Below, piece by piece: positions 52,550 to 60,045 of a stretch of 64,000 nucleotides of DNA; the stretch's first letter is position 1, and the number at the start of each line of letters is the position of its first letter. This stretch comes from Leucobacter luti (GTDB lineage: Bacteria > Actinomycetota > Actinomycetes > Actinomycetales > Microbacteriaceae): positions 350,222-414,221 of the forward strand of contig NZ_SHKI01000006.1 in the NCBI RefSeq assembly GCF_004217175.1, given 5' to 3'. Position numbers and translations under genes: made by a program. The notes beneath the pieces were generated by a model. The model had not been told where the DNA came from, searched no databases, and saw nothing but the letters and a program-made list of their open reading frames with translations.

Positions 52550-53326
52550 CTAGCGCTTCACAATCTTTGACGCGCCAGTGGTGTAGCCCGGTGCGTACGT
52601 CACGCTGCCGACCTTCACCTTGACCTGGCCGCCGGGGCGGAGCTTGTGCTTGTAGCTCACGTTGAACGTCTTGCGCGCGTAGTAGCCCGAAGCCGCCAGG
52701 CGGTTCGTCGCGACCTTCTTGAAGCTCGACTTCCCCTGTGCCTTGTAGTAGACCGACACCTGCGCACCGGACTGGTAGTCCGGGGCGGTCACGGACATCT
52801 TGAACCCGCCGTTGGGGCGTGAGTACCCGCTGTACGAGGTGTTCCGCTTCGAGTTCTTGGTGTTCGCGGTAACCGTGACGTATTTCAGCGCGCTGTAGCG
52901 GGTGGTCACCTTGTTGGGCGAGTACTTGCGCTCGGTCACCGGGAGGGTGAACTTATAGCGGCCGGGGCTGGTTGAAGAGAACACGGTGTAGGTGACCTTG
53001 CTCGTCTTGTTCGGGTACACCTTCTCCCCGTACACGCGGAGCCGATTCACGTTCGCGCTCTTGATTCCCTTGTTGCGCTTATCGCTTGACACCTTCGCCG
53101 AGCTGAAGTCTGCCTTCGTGGTCTGGTACGAGGCGTTTGCGTCTCCCGAGAACTTGAGCGTCCCCGCGACGTCGCGCCACCCCGAGGAGGGCTGCGCGGC
53201 CTTGCTCGGGTACTTCACCTCAGGGGTTCCGAACGCCGCCGCCTGCGCGGGAACCGCTGCGCCGAGGCTCAGTACAACGGCTGCGGCAAGGGCAAGCCCG
53301 CCTCGTCCTAGTTTCTTCGTGAGCAC
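52550..53326 (-). CDS. Small secreted basic protein of unknown function
   Basis: The product has 258 residues. It has a clear signal peptide ending in PAQAAAF (about residue 31). The mature protein is basic, rich in Lys, Tyr, Ser and Thr, and predicted as all-beta with repeated YxVxxK strands (KVTYTVFSS, ALKYVTVTAN, GGFKMSVTAPDY, QVSVYYKAQGK). It ends SKIVKR with no anchor. It is not recognised as a known family. It looks like two Ig-like modules. The GTG start is supported by AAGGAG 7 bases upstream. Its own terminator and a 370-bp upstream region suggest independent expression. Confidence 0.75.
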   Translation of the reverse strand: MLTKKLGRGGLALAAAVVLSLGAAVPAQAAAFGTPEVKYPSKAAQPSSGWRDVAGTLKFSGDANASYQTTKADFSSAKVSSDKRNKGIKSANVNRLRVYGEKVYPNKTSKVTYTVFSSTSPGRYKFTLPVTERKYSPNKVTTRYSALKYVTVTANTKNSKRNTSYSGYSRPNGGFKMSVTAPDYQSGAQVSVYYKAQGKSSFKKVATNRLAASGYYARKTFNVSYKHKLRPGGQVKVKVGSVTYAPGYTTGASKIVKR

Positions 53327-53696
53327 GTGTGATCTCCTTGACCTGAGTATTCGTGTGGGTGGGACATGCGGTTCAGAGCGCCCCGACGTGACACTCGACG
53401 AATGATCTCGATAGCGTCACCGCTCGAACGGTGCACGGAGAACACCCTCTGAAATTGCGGTGAACCCTGGACGAGCTTAACTGTGAATTTGCCGTCAGGA
53501 GATATTTGCGTGAAATACACGCGTCATGTTGGTGGAACTTGCGCGCGAGCGCGGGCGCGAGCGGTCCGTATCCTCGCGAATGAGTGCTGAGCAGCGCCCC
53601 TGAGTATGACAAGTAGCCGCACCGTTGAATCTCGCCGATTGGCTCGGGTGAGGTGCCGTAAACTACCCAGGTTGTATTGGTGGGTGGGAAGGCACG
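53327..53696. other. 370-bp divergent intergenic region
   Basis: This is the longest gap in the window and is visibly less GC-rich than its surroundings, for example around 53470-53530. It separates the minus-strand secreted-protein gene from the plus-strand acyltransferase and should carry both promoters. TAAACT near 53657 is a possible -10 for the acyltransferase. I see no RNA gene and no convincing ORF. Confidence 0.5.
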
Positions 53697-55820
53697 ATGA
53701 GCGAGACCGTAAAACTGGATGTCCCGCGTGCTGCACCGACCCCGCACAGCCGGATTCGCTTGGATATCCAGGGGTTGCGGGCGGTCGCGGTCGGCGTCGT
53801 CCTGCTCTTCCACGCGAACGCACCGTTCCTCCCGGGCGGCTTTATCGGCGTCGACGTGTTTTTTGTGATCTCCGGATTCCTCATCACCGGCATTCTGATC
53901 CGTGAGGCCTCCGCCACGGGACGTGTGAATCTGGCGGGGTTCTACGCGAAGCGGGTCCGGAGAATTCTGCCGGCTGCCACGCTGGTGCTCTTGGCGACCG
54001 CGGTGCTTTCAGTCCTCTTTCTTCCAGCGATTAGGTGGCAGAGCATCGGGGGCGAGATCATCGCTGCCGCGGTATACCTCGTAAATCTCGTGTTCGCCGC
54101 GAACACGAACTATCTCAACGCCGAGGTGGCCGCGAGTCCCATCCAGCACTTCTGGACGCTCGCCGTCGAGGAACAGTTCTACATCGTCTGGCCACTGCTG
54201 ATTATTGTGATGCTGTACCTGGGGAGACGTTTCCTTGCGCGTCTGGGCCGCGCCCGTCAGCTCCAGATCCTGCTCCCCGCGGGAGTGCTGCTCCTCTTCG
54301 TTCCCTCTCTCGCGTGGTCGGCGGTGTACACGGCGACTGACCCTGCGCCGGCATACTTTGCAACGACAACCAGGCTGTGGGAGCTTGCGGTTGGGGCAAT
54401 GGTCGCGGTGTTCGCGACTCAGCTCGCCCGGATCCCTGACCGGGTGGGGTTCTGCCTGGGCTGGGCTGGGCTGCTCGGTATTGTGGTCGGGAGTGTGGTG
54501 TACACCGCAGCGACGCCCTTCCCCGGAGTCGCGGCCCTGCTCCCCACGCTCTCTGCCGCCGCGATCATCGTTGGCGGCATGGCGGGCCGTGGCGAACGTG
54601 GCGCGGGGGCACTCCTCTCGCTGCGGCCAGTGCGGTGGGTCGGCGACATCTCGTACTCCCTGTATCTGTGGCACTGGCCGCTCGTGGTCGTGGCAACGTA
54701 TCTGCTCGGAGGAAGCCTGCGGTTCCGCGAGGGGCTCCTGGTGATTGCACTCTCGTTCTTGCCAGCGTGGCTGAGCTACCGTTTCGTGGAGAATCCGTTC
54801 CGGGACTGGAAGCGACTGCAGGAGAGCGCCGGGAGTGCACTGCGCGCCGGTGCGGCGCTGGTAGGGGTTTCTGCGCTGATCGGGGCCGCCCTGATGCTGG
54901 CACCGACGGTGACGCAGGGGAACCAGCTCCCGCCGGGCGGGGCGCTCGGTGCGATGGCGCTGGTGTCTGACCCCGCGGCGGGGGATCCAGCCGCTCCTGT
55001 GGTCGGCGGATTCACCCCCACCGCGGTGGACGCGCGCAACGACAACCCGGTCGTGTACGCGAGTGGCTGCCACGCTGACCAGGGCTTCACCGAGCACCCC
55101 GGGTGCACCCTCGGAAATGCAGATGCGGAGACCACGCTCGCGCTGGTCGGCGACTCGCACGCGGCCAGTTGGGTGCCCGCGCTGCAGGAGATCGCGGCGA
55201 AGAACGACCTGCGGCTGCGTGTCTATACCAAGTCAGCGTGTGGGTTTGCGGACGTGGCCACGGTCGCGGGCGGCGACGCGCGCTACGACGCCTGCAGCGA
55301 TTGGAACGAGCGCGTGATGGAGCAGCTCATCGCTGAACAGCCTGACCTCGTGCTCACCACGAACTCTGTTGAGCGCAAGGTGTGGGATGACGGACCCCTG
55401 ACCATGTCGGAAAGCGTGCAGCCATTTTCGGATGGGCTGCGGCGAAGCTGGGAATCACTCAACGCCGCGGGTATTCCTGTCACAGTGATCAGAGACGTGC
55501 CGCGCATGGATATCGACGTGCCGGAGTGCGTCTCTGCCAACCCGGGCAACCTTGCTGAGTGCGCCGTCGCGCGTGCGACGGCGGTCGACGCGCAGGCGAC
55601 GCCGGAGATCAATGCCCAACGCGGCCTTTCCGAGACCGGGCTCGTTGACCTCACGAACTGGATATGCCCCGCTGAGGCGTGCGCGCCGGTGATCGGAAAC
55701 GTTCTTGTGTGGCGGGACGGACACCACCTCACCGCGACCTACTCAGCGACGCTCGCTACGCCGCTTGAGGACGCGCTGCGAGAGAACACGGTCTCGCGCG
55801 AGCTGTTCACCGAACGCTAG
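53697..55820 (+). CDS. Acyltransferase-3/SGNH O-acetyltransferase (OafA-like)
   Basis: The product has 707 residues. The N-terminal acyltransferase-3 membrane domain (about 20-370, ten or more helices) starts RLDIQGLRAVAVGVVLLFHANAPFLPGGFIGVDVFFVISGFLIT, with the conserved His, then FYAKRVRRILPA and HFWTLAVEEQFYIVWPLL. The C-terminal SGNH domain (about 450-700) has ALVGDSHAASW (Ser487) and WRDGHHLTATY (Asp/His). Such fusions O-acetylate cell-wall or secreted glycans. The ATG has AAGG upstream. A second copy of the same architecture lies at 60046-62031 on the other strand. Confidence 0.92.
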   Translation: MSETVKLDVPRAAPTPHSRIRLDIQGLRAVAVGVVLLFHANAPFLPGGFIGVDVFFVISGFLITGILIREASATGRVNLAGFYAKRVRRILPAATLVLLATAVLSVLFLPAIRWQSIGGEIIAAAVYLVNLVFAANTNYLNAEVAASPIQHFWTLAVEEQFYIVWPLLIIVMLYLGRRFLARLGRARQLQILLPAGVLLLFVPSLAWSAVYTATDPAPAYFATTTRLWELAVGAMVAVFATQLARIPDRVGFCLGWAGLLGIVVGSVVYTAATPFPGVAALLPTLSAAAIIVGGMAGRGERGAGALLSLRPVRWVGDISYSLYLWHWPLVVVATYLLGGSLRFREGLLVIALSFLPAWLSYRFVENPFRDWKRLQESAGSALRAGAALVGVSALIGAALMLAPTVTQGNQLPPGGALGAMALVSDPAAGDPAAPVVGGFTPTAVDARNDNPVVYASGCHADQGFTEHPGCTLGNADAETTLALVGDSHAASWVPALQEIAAKNDLRLRVYTKSACGFADVATVAGGDARYDACSDWNERVMEQLIAEQPDLVLTTNSVERKVWDDGPLTMSESVQPFSDGLRRSWESLNAAGIPVTVIRDVPRMDIDVPECVSANPGNLAECAVARATAVDAQATPEINAQRGLSETGLVDLTNWICPAEACAPVIGNVLVWRDGHHLTATYSATLATPLEDALRENTVSRELFTER

Positions 55821-55839
55821 CTCGCGCTTTCGAGCTAGC
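55816..55839. terminator. Short bidirectional hairpin at convergent gene ends
   Basis: A 9-bp inverted repeat (GCTAGCTCG-CGCTTT-CGAGCTAGC) overlaps both stop codons of the convergent acyltransferase and putative transferase genes. Confidence 0.5.
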
Positions 55840-57121
55840 TCGGAGCAACGGGCGTGTGTGCGATCGACGAGTACGCAAGGGCGGCGCCGCCCGCTGCCCA
55901 GCCATCGTGGAGCCGGCGCGCGTGAGCCTGGGCGCCCCCGGTCGCGACGTGCGCCAAGACGCGCTCAAGCTCGGCGGCGGCGGAAGCGCCGTCGAGTGCG
56001 CACCAGTGCACCGCGTGCTTGCGCAGAGCGGCACGGTCGATGCGTCCGGCGCGCGCATCGGCGACAAACGCGGCGGCGTCCGCCGGGGTGAACACCGACG
56101 GGAAGACCGCCTCGTCGTCAAGGAATGGGTAGTTGACAGGCGACTCATCGAGTCGGATGGTCGCGGTTGGAATGCCGAGCGCTGCACTCTCCCACGCCAC
56201 CCCGCTCGAGAGCTGGAACATGAACGGGACCCCGGTGTGGAGCAGGTCGAGCGTGCGGTGCTCCGTGTCGATCCGCCAGCCGCTCGGCATGAGTGCCTGC
56301 ACCTCGGGCAGGTCTGAGCGCGGATGCGGTGCCACGGTGGTAGCGCCGAGCTGCGGGCTGGACACCGCTGCGAACACGCGCCGGATCGTTTCGGCGGGAT
56401 GTGGTGAGAGCGCCACGACTCCCGGACTGGCCGGGTCGATGCTCGGCATCGGGGCGGAGAGGACGTCGCTCCCGAGGTTGCCGACGATATCAAGCTGCGT
56501 GCGCGGCACTGCCAGTTCGCGCGCATAGAACTCCACCTCGCCCGGCCCGCGAAGCCCGGCATACGCGACCGGGAGGTCTCGATACGCGGAGTTCACCGCC
56601 ACGGGCGCGTGCGGCACGTAGATCACCGGCACGCCCTGCTCTTCTGCGGCGATGAACAGCGCGCGCATGATCGGGGAGTGTTGCGTGGATACGAGCACGC
56701 CCGAGAACCGCGAGAGATCGAACCCGCGATAGATCGAGAGCGCCACCACCACCTTGTACAGCTGGTTCTCGAATGAATCGATTACCGCGGCCGGGACCCG
56801 GCCGTTGAGGGTCTCGGCAATGCGGCGCTGCGCGAGCGCGAGGGCCGGGGAACCGAACAGCCTTGCACGGTCGTCCTCACCCGGCAGGTCAAGTTCGATG
56901 GGGACCCCGCGGTGCGCCACGCGCTCAAGTGCGCGGGCCTGGTTGACCGTTTCGGTGGCGACAAAAAACGAGTCAAGGATCAGATGGGTCGCGGGCCGAA
57001 ACGGACGCTTCTCCGGGGCGAGATCGCTGATGCTCGAGGGGAGCGGGCCCCGCAAGTGGGACAGATCAATCGCCGGGCGCATCGCCCACAGCAGCGTCTC
57101 GGTTTCGTCGGTGATGTTCAT
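55835..57121 (-). CDS. Putative GT-B-fold transferase in the nonulosonic-acid/wall-polymer locus
   Basis: The product has 428 residues with no signal peptide or membrane helix. The middle and C-terminal parts have GT-B features: VLVSTQHSPIMRALFIAAEEQGVPVIYVPHAP, VVALSPHPAETIRRVFAAV, APHPRSDLPEVQAL, and LDLLHTGVPFMFQLSSGVAWESAALGIPTATI, like the donor-binding half of capsule, sialyl or UDP-GlcNAc 2-epimerase-like enzymes. Divergent transcription from the NeuA-PseG/NeuB genes suggests it may transfer the nonulosonic acid, but this is inference. ATG 57121 is chosen because AAGGAGGGG lies 9 bases upstream. GTG at 57145 would place that site inside the gene. Confidence 0.6.
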   Translation of the reverse strand: MNITDETETLLWAMRPAIDLSHLRGPLPSSISDLAPEKRPFRPATHLILDSFFVATETVNQARALERVAHRGVPIELDLPGEDDRARLFGSPALALAQRRIAETLNGRVPAAVIDSFENQLYKVVVALSIYRGFDLSRFSGVLVSTQHSPIMRALFIAAEEQGVPVIYVPHAPVAVNSAYRDLPVAYAGLRGPGEVEFYARELAVPRTQLDIVGNLGSDVLSAPMPSIDPASPGVVALSPHPAETIRRVFAAVSSPQLGATTVAPHPRSDLPEVQALMPSGWRIDTEHRTLDLLHTGVPFMFQLSSGVAWESAALGIPTATIRLDESPVNYPFLDDEAVFPSVFTPADAAAFVADARAGRIDRAALRKHAVHWCALDGASAAAELERVLAHVATGGAQAHARRLHDGWAAGGAALAYSSIAHTPVAPS

Positions 57122-57153
57122 GCCGGCCAACCCCTCCTTGTGCACAGGCTTTC

Positions 57154-57184
57154 ATCCTAGAGTTTGTCCTGCTCCCGGTAGGCT
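57154..57184. promoter_or_regulatory. Back-to-back -10 boxes of the divergent nonulosonic-acid genes
   Basis: In the 130-bp gap, TAGGAT on the minus strand (57159-57154) faces the putative transferase and TAGGCT on the plus strand (57179-57184) faces the NeuA-PseG gene. The -35 regions are weak on both sides. Confidence 0.4.
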
Positions 57185-57251
57185 GAGAGTACGAGTGGGG
57201 CGTGAATCGCGGCCTCGCAGCGCACGTGAGGAAACAGTGGGAGACAGAACC

Positions 57252-58943
57252 GTGAGTTCCAACTCGAACGCCTGGGTCGTGATCCCAGCGCGGGGCGGAT
57301 CCGTTGGGGTGCCGCGGAAGAACGTTCGTGAGCTCGCCGGTAAGCCGCTGATCCACTACGCCATCGAGACAGCACTCACGGTAGTCCCGGCGGATCGCGT
57401 GTGGGTGGTGACCGATGACGACGAGATTGCTGCGGTCGCGCGCGCCGGTGGCGCGAGAACCGTGCGTGAAACGATGCCGACTCCCCCCGAGGAAACCCTC
57501 GACACGAAGATCCTGCGCACACTGCCGCGGCTGCGTGAGGCGGGGGCGCGCGAGTCGGACGTGGTGGTCACGGTACAGCCGACCTCACCGCTCCTCCGCC
57601 CCGAATCACTCGAGCGCGTGATCCGAGCGTTCGATGACGAGAATACGGCCTCGGCACTGACCGTCGCTCTTGACCAGCACCTGCGGTGGGGACACGACGC
57701 CGACGGCGGTGTCGTCCCGCTGTATGCGGCTCGGGTGAACCGACAGCAGCTGCCGCGTGAGTACCGCGAGACCGGCGGAGCGATCGCGGCGCGCCTGCGG
57801 ACCATCGCCGAGTCAGGAACCCGCATTGCGGAGCCCGTCGAGGTGGTCGTGGTTGACCAGGACGAGGCGATCGACATTGATAACTTCGCCGATGTGCTCG
57901 CTGCTGCCCACATTCTCACCCGACTCCGAATTGCTATCCGAGTCGACGCGTCTCGGACGCGTGGGATGGGGCACGTCTATCGGATGCTCGCCCTCGCATC
58001 CGAGCTCGCGCGGCACAGCATCACCATCTACTTGGGCGAAGAAGCACCGCTCGGCGCGAAATTTTTCGCGTCGCGCCCGTACCCCACCGCAACCGTGTCG
58101 GACGAGGACGAGTTCATTGGGCACCTCGAGCGCACCCAGCCAGATCTCGTGGTGCTCGATGTACTCGACACCGACGCCGCGACGATCTCACGAATCCGTG
58201 CGGCGGTGCCCGGCTGTCGGGTGATCTCATTCGAGGACAACGGACCCGGTGCGGGCTTGGTAGACCTGCTCATCGCGGAGTTCGTCGACGTGGGTGACGT
58301 GCCAGGCGAGCGGGTGCTCAGCGGCATCGACTTCGCGCTCCTTGGGCCGGGGTTTGAGCGCTCGCGGCTCGGAGCTGCGGCCGATGGCGCGGCACTGCCG
58401 GAGAAGCCCGAAGTGCAGGAGGTGCTTGTGCTGTTTGGGGGCACCGATCCGGCAGGGCTCTCTGCGCGCGCGCTCGCGTCCCTCGCGCGCGTCGGGTACC
58501 GCGGAAACGTGACGGTTGCCCGGGGACTTGGCGCGCCGGCAATCCACTTTGAGGCGGCGCAGGCCCCGTTCACGCTCGAGGTGCTCAGCGATGTCCAAGA
58601 CATGCCCGGACTGATGCGCCGCGCTGACTTCGCGTTCACCTCCGCGGGCCGCACGATCGTTGAGCTGCTGAGTCAGGGGACGCCGTCGCTGTGCCTGGCG
58701 CAGAACGAGAAGGAGCTCACGCACACGCACGCGACGGCTGCCCACGGCGTGCTCGCGCTCGGGCTCGGAGACGCAGTGTCCGACGCCGAGCTCGACGGAG
58801 CGGTCCGCACGCTGCTCGACGACCACGAGCTGCGCCACGACTACGCGGAGCGCGCAGCGCGCGCTGGCGCGCTGCGGAGCAACCGACGCACGATCTCCGA
58901 GATCTTCACCCGCCTTGGATTCGCTGAACTCAGCATCCCCTAA
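57252..58943 (+). CDS. NeuA-PseG-type fusion: CMP-nonulosonate cytidylyltransferase plus PseG-like UDP-sugar hydrolase
   Basis: The product has 563 residues. Residues 1-225 are a CMP-sugar cytidylyltransferase (NeuA/PseF type): VIPARGGSVGVPRKNVRELAGKPLIHYAIE, QPTSPLLRPESL and the closing VDQDEAIDIDNFADVLAAAHIL. Residues about 230-560 are a PseG-like glycosyltransferase-fold hydrolase: IAIRVDASRTRGMGHVYRMLALASEL (family RxDASxxxGxGHVxR), VLVLFGGTDPAGLSARAL and ADFAFTSAGRTIVELLSQGTPSLCLAQNE. The two steps flank the NeuB reaction next door, so sugar release and CMP activation may be coordinated. The GTG at 57252 is chosen at the start of homology. Upstream codons are not protein-like. Confidence 0.87.
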   Translation: MSSNSNAWVVIPARGGSVGVPRKNVRELAGKPLIHYAIETALTVVPADRVWVVTDDDEIAAVARAGGARTVRETMPTPPEETLDTKILRTLPRLREAGARESDVVVTVQPTSPLLRPESLERVIRAFDDENTASALTVALDQHLRWGHDADGGVVPLYAARVNRQQLPREYRETGGAIAARLRTIAESGTRIAEPVEVVVVDQDEAIDIDNFADVLAAAHILTRLRIAIRVDASRTRGMGHVYRMLALASELARHSITIYLGEEAPLGAKFFASRPYPTATVSDEDEFIGHLERTQPDLVVLDVLDTDAATISRIRAAVPGCRVISFEDNGPGAGLVDLLIAEFVDVGDVPGERVLSGIDFALLGPGFERSRLGAAADGAALPEKPEVQEVLVLFGGTDPAGLSARALASLARVGYRGNVTVARGLGAPAIHFEAAQAPFTLEVLSDVQDMPGLMRRADFAFTSAGRTIVELLSQGTPSLCLAQNEKELTHTHATAAHGVLALGLGDAVSDAELDGAVRTLLDDHELRHDYAERAARAGALRSNRRTISEIFTRLGFAELSIP

Positions 58944-58982
58944 CGCACCCGAAGCCAGCCACTACCCGTGAAGGACCCCCGA

Positions 58983-60023
58983 ATGTTCGATCGCTCATAC
59001 GCCGACCCGTACATCATCGCCGAGATCGGAGTGAATCACGAAGGATCGCTCGCCCGCGCGAAGGACATGATTAGCGCGGTGGCGCGCGCCGGTGGCCACG
59101 CGGCGAAGTTCCAGACGTACACGGCGGGACTCCTCGCGAGTGAAGCGCACAGCCCGTCGTACTGGGACACGTCGCAGGAGCCGACGACCTCGCAGTACGA
59201 GCTCTTCCAGCGCTTCGACGGTTTCGGCGCGGACGATTACGCTGCGCTCGCTGCGCACTGCCGGGAGGAAGGGATCGATTTCCTCTCGACACCGTTCGAT
59301 CTCGCGGCGGTGACTACGCTCGCACCGCTGATGCCCGCGATGAAGATTGCATCGGCGGATCTGACGAATGTGCCGCTGCTGCGCGCGGTTGCGGCCGTGG
59401 GCAAGCCGATCCTCATGTCGGTGGGCGCATCAACCCACGACGAGATTCGCTGGGCGCTCGACCTGCTCGAACGCGCGGGCGCCGGCGAGATCGCACTGCT
59501 GCACTGCGTGCTGCGATACCCGACGCCCCCGGCGCAGGCGAACCTGCTCGGGATCACAGAACTGCGCGAGCGCTTTGGCGATCGTGCGGTGATCGGCTAC
59601 TCGGACCACGTGGCACCGACGGAGCGTGGGACGACCCCGGCGCTGGACATGGCCGCAACGCTGGGCGCGCGCGTCATCGAAAAGCACTTCACCGACGACC
59701 GCACGGCACGCGGTAACGATCACTACCACGCGTTTGACGAGGCCCAGCTGGCGAGCTTTGTGCGGACGCTCGCGGAGTATCGCGAGCTCGCCGGAGACGG
59801 CAAACCAGATGTCTCGGCCCAGAGCTCGGCAATCGAGAACGCGCGACGGCGGGTCTTCGTGAGCGAGGACCTCAGCGCTGATACCGAGCTCACCGAGGCG
59901 CACCTGCGCGCGCTCCGCGCAAACGTGGGGGTCGAGATCGCTTCCTGGGACGACGTCGTGGGGCGCAGCCTGCGCGCAGACAAGCGGGCTGGCGACCCGA
60001 TCGAGTGGGACGATCTGCGGTAG
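58983..60023 (+). CDS. neuB: N-acetylneuraminate/nonulosonate synthase family protein
   Basis: The product has 346 residues. The NeuB TIM barrel is complete: IIAEIGVNHEGSLARAKDM, KFQTY, MKIASADLTNVPLLRAVAAVGKPILMSVGAS, GYSDH and VIEKHFTDDRTARGNDHYHA. A C-terminal SAF (antifreeze-like) domain follows (about 280-346, NARRRVFVSEDLSADTELT). It condenses phosphoenolpyruvate with a six-carbon sugar to make a nonulosonic acid. Whether the product is sialic, legionaminic, pseudaminic or Kdn-type cannot be read from sequence. ATG 58983 is preferred over GTG 58968 because AAGGA sits 7 bases upstream. It follows NeuA-PseG by 39 bp. Confidence 0.88.
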   Translation: MFDRSYADPYIIAEIGVNHEGSLARAKDMISAVARAGGHAAKFQTYTAGLLASEAHSPSYWDTSQEPTTSQYELFQRFDGFGADDYAALAAHCREEGIDFLSTPFDLAAVTTLAPLMPAMKIASADLTNVPLLRAVAAVGKPILMSVGASTHDEIRWALDLLERAGAGEIALLHCVLRYPTPPAQANLLGITELRERFGDRAVIGYSDHVAPTERGTTPALDMAATLGARVIEKHFTDDRTARGNDHYHAFDEAQLASFVRTLAEYRELAGDGKPDVSAQSSAIENARRRVFVSEDLSADTELTEAHLRALRANVGVEIASWDDVVGRSLRADKRAGDPIEWDDLR

Positions 60024-60045
60024 CCCGCGGGCGCCTCGTGTCTGA

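Noticed and set aside
53308..53520. 70-codon minus-strand frame in the long intergenic region
   Set aside because: It overlaps the well-supported start of the secreted protein and has no ribosome site or recognisable motif, so it is treated as chance.
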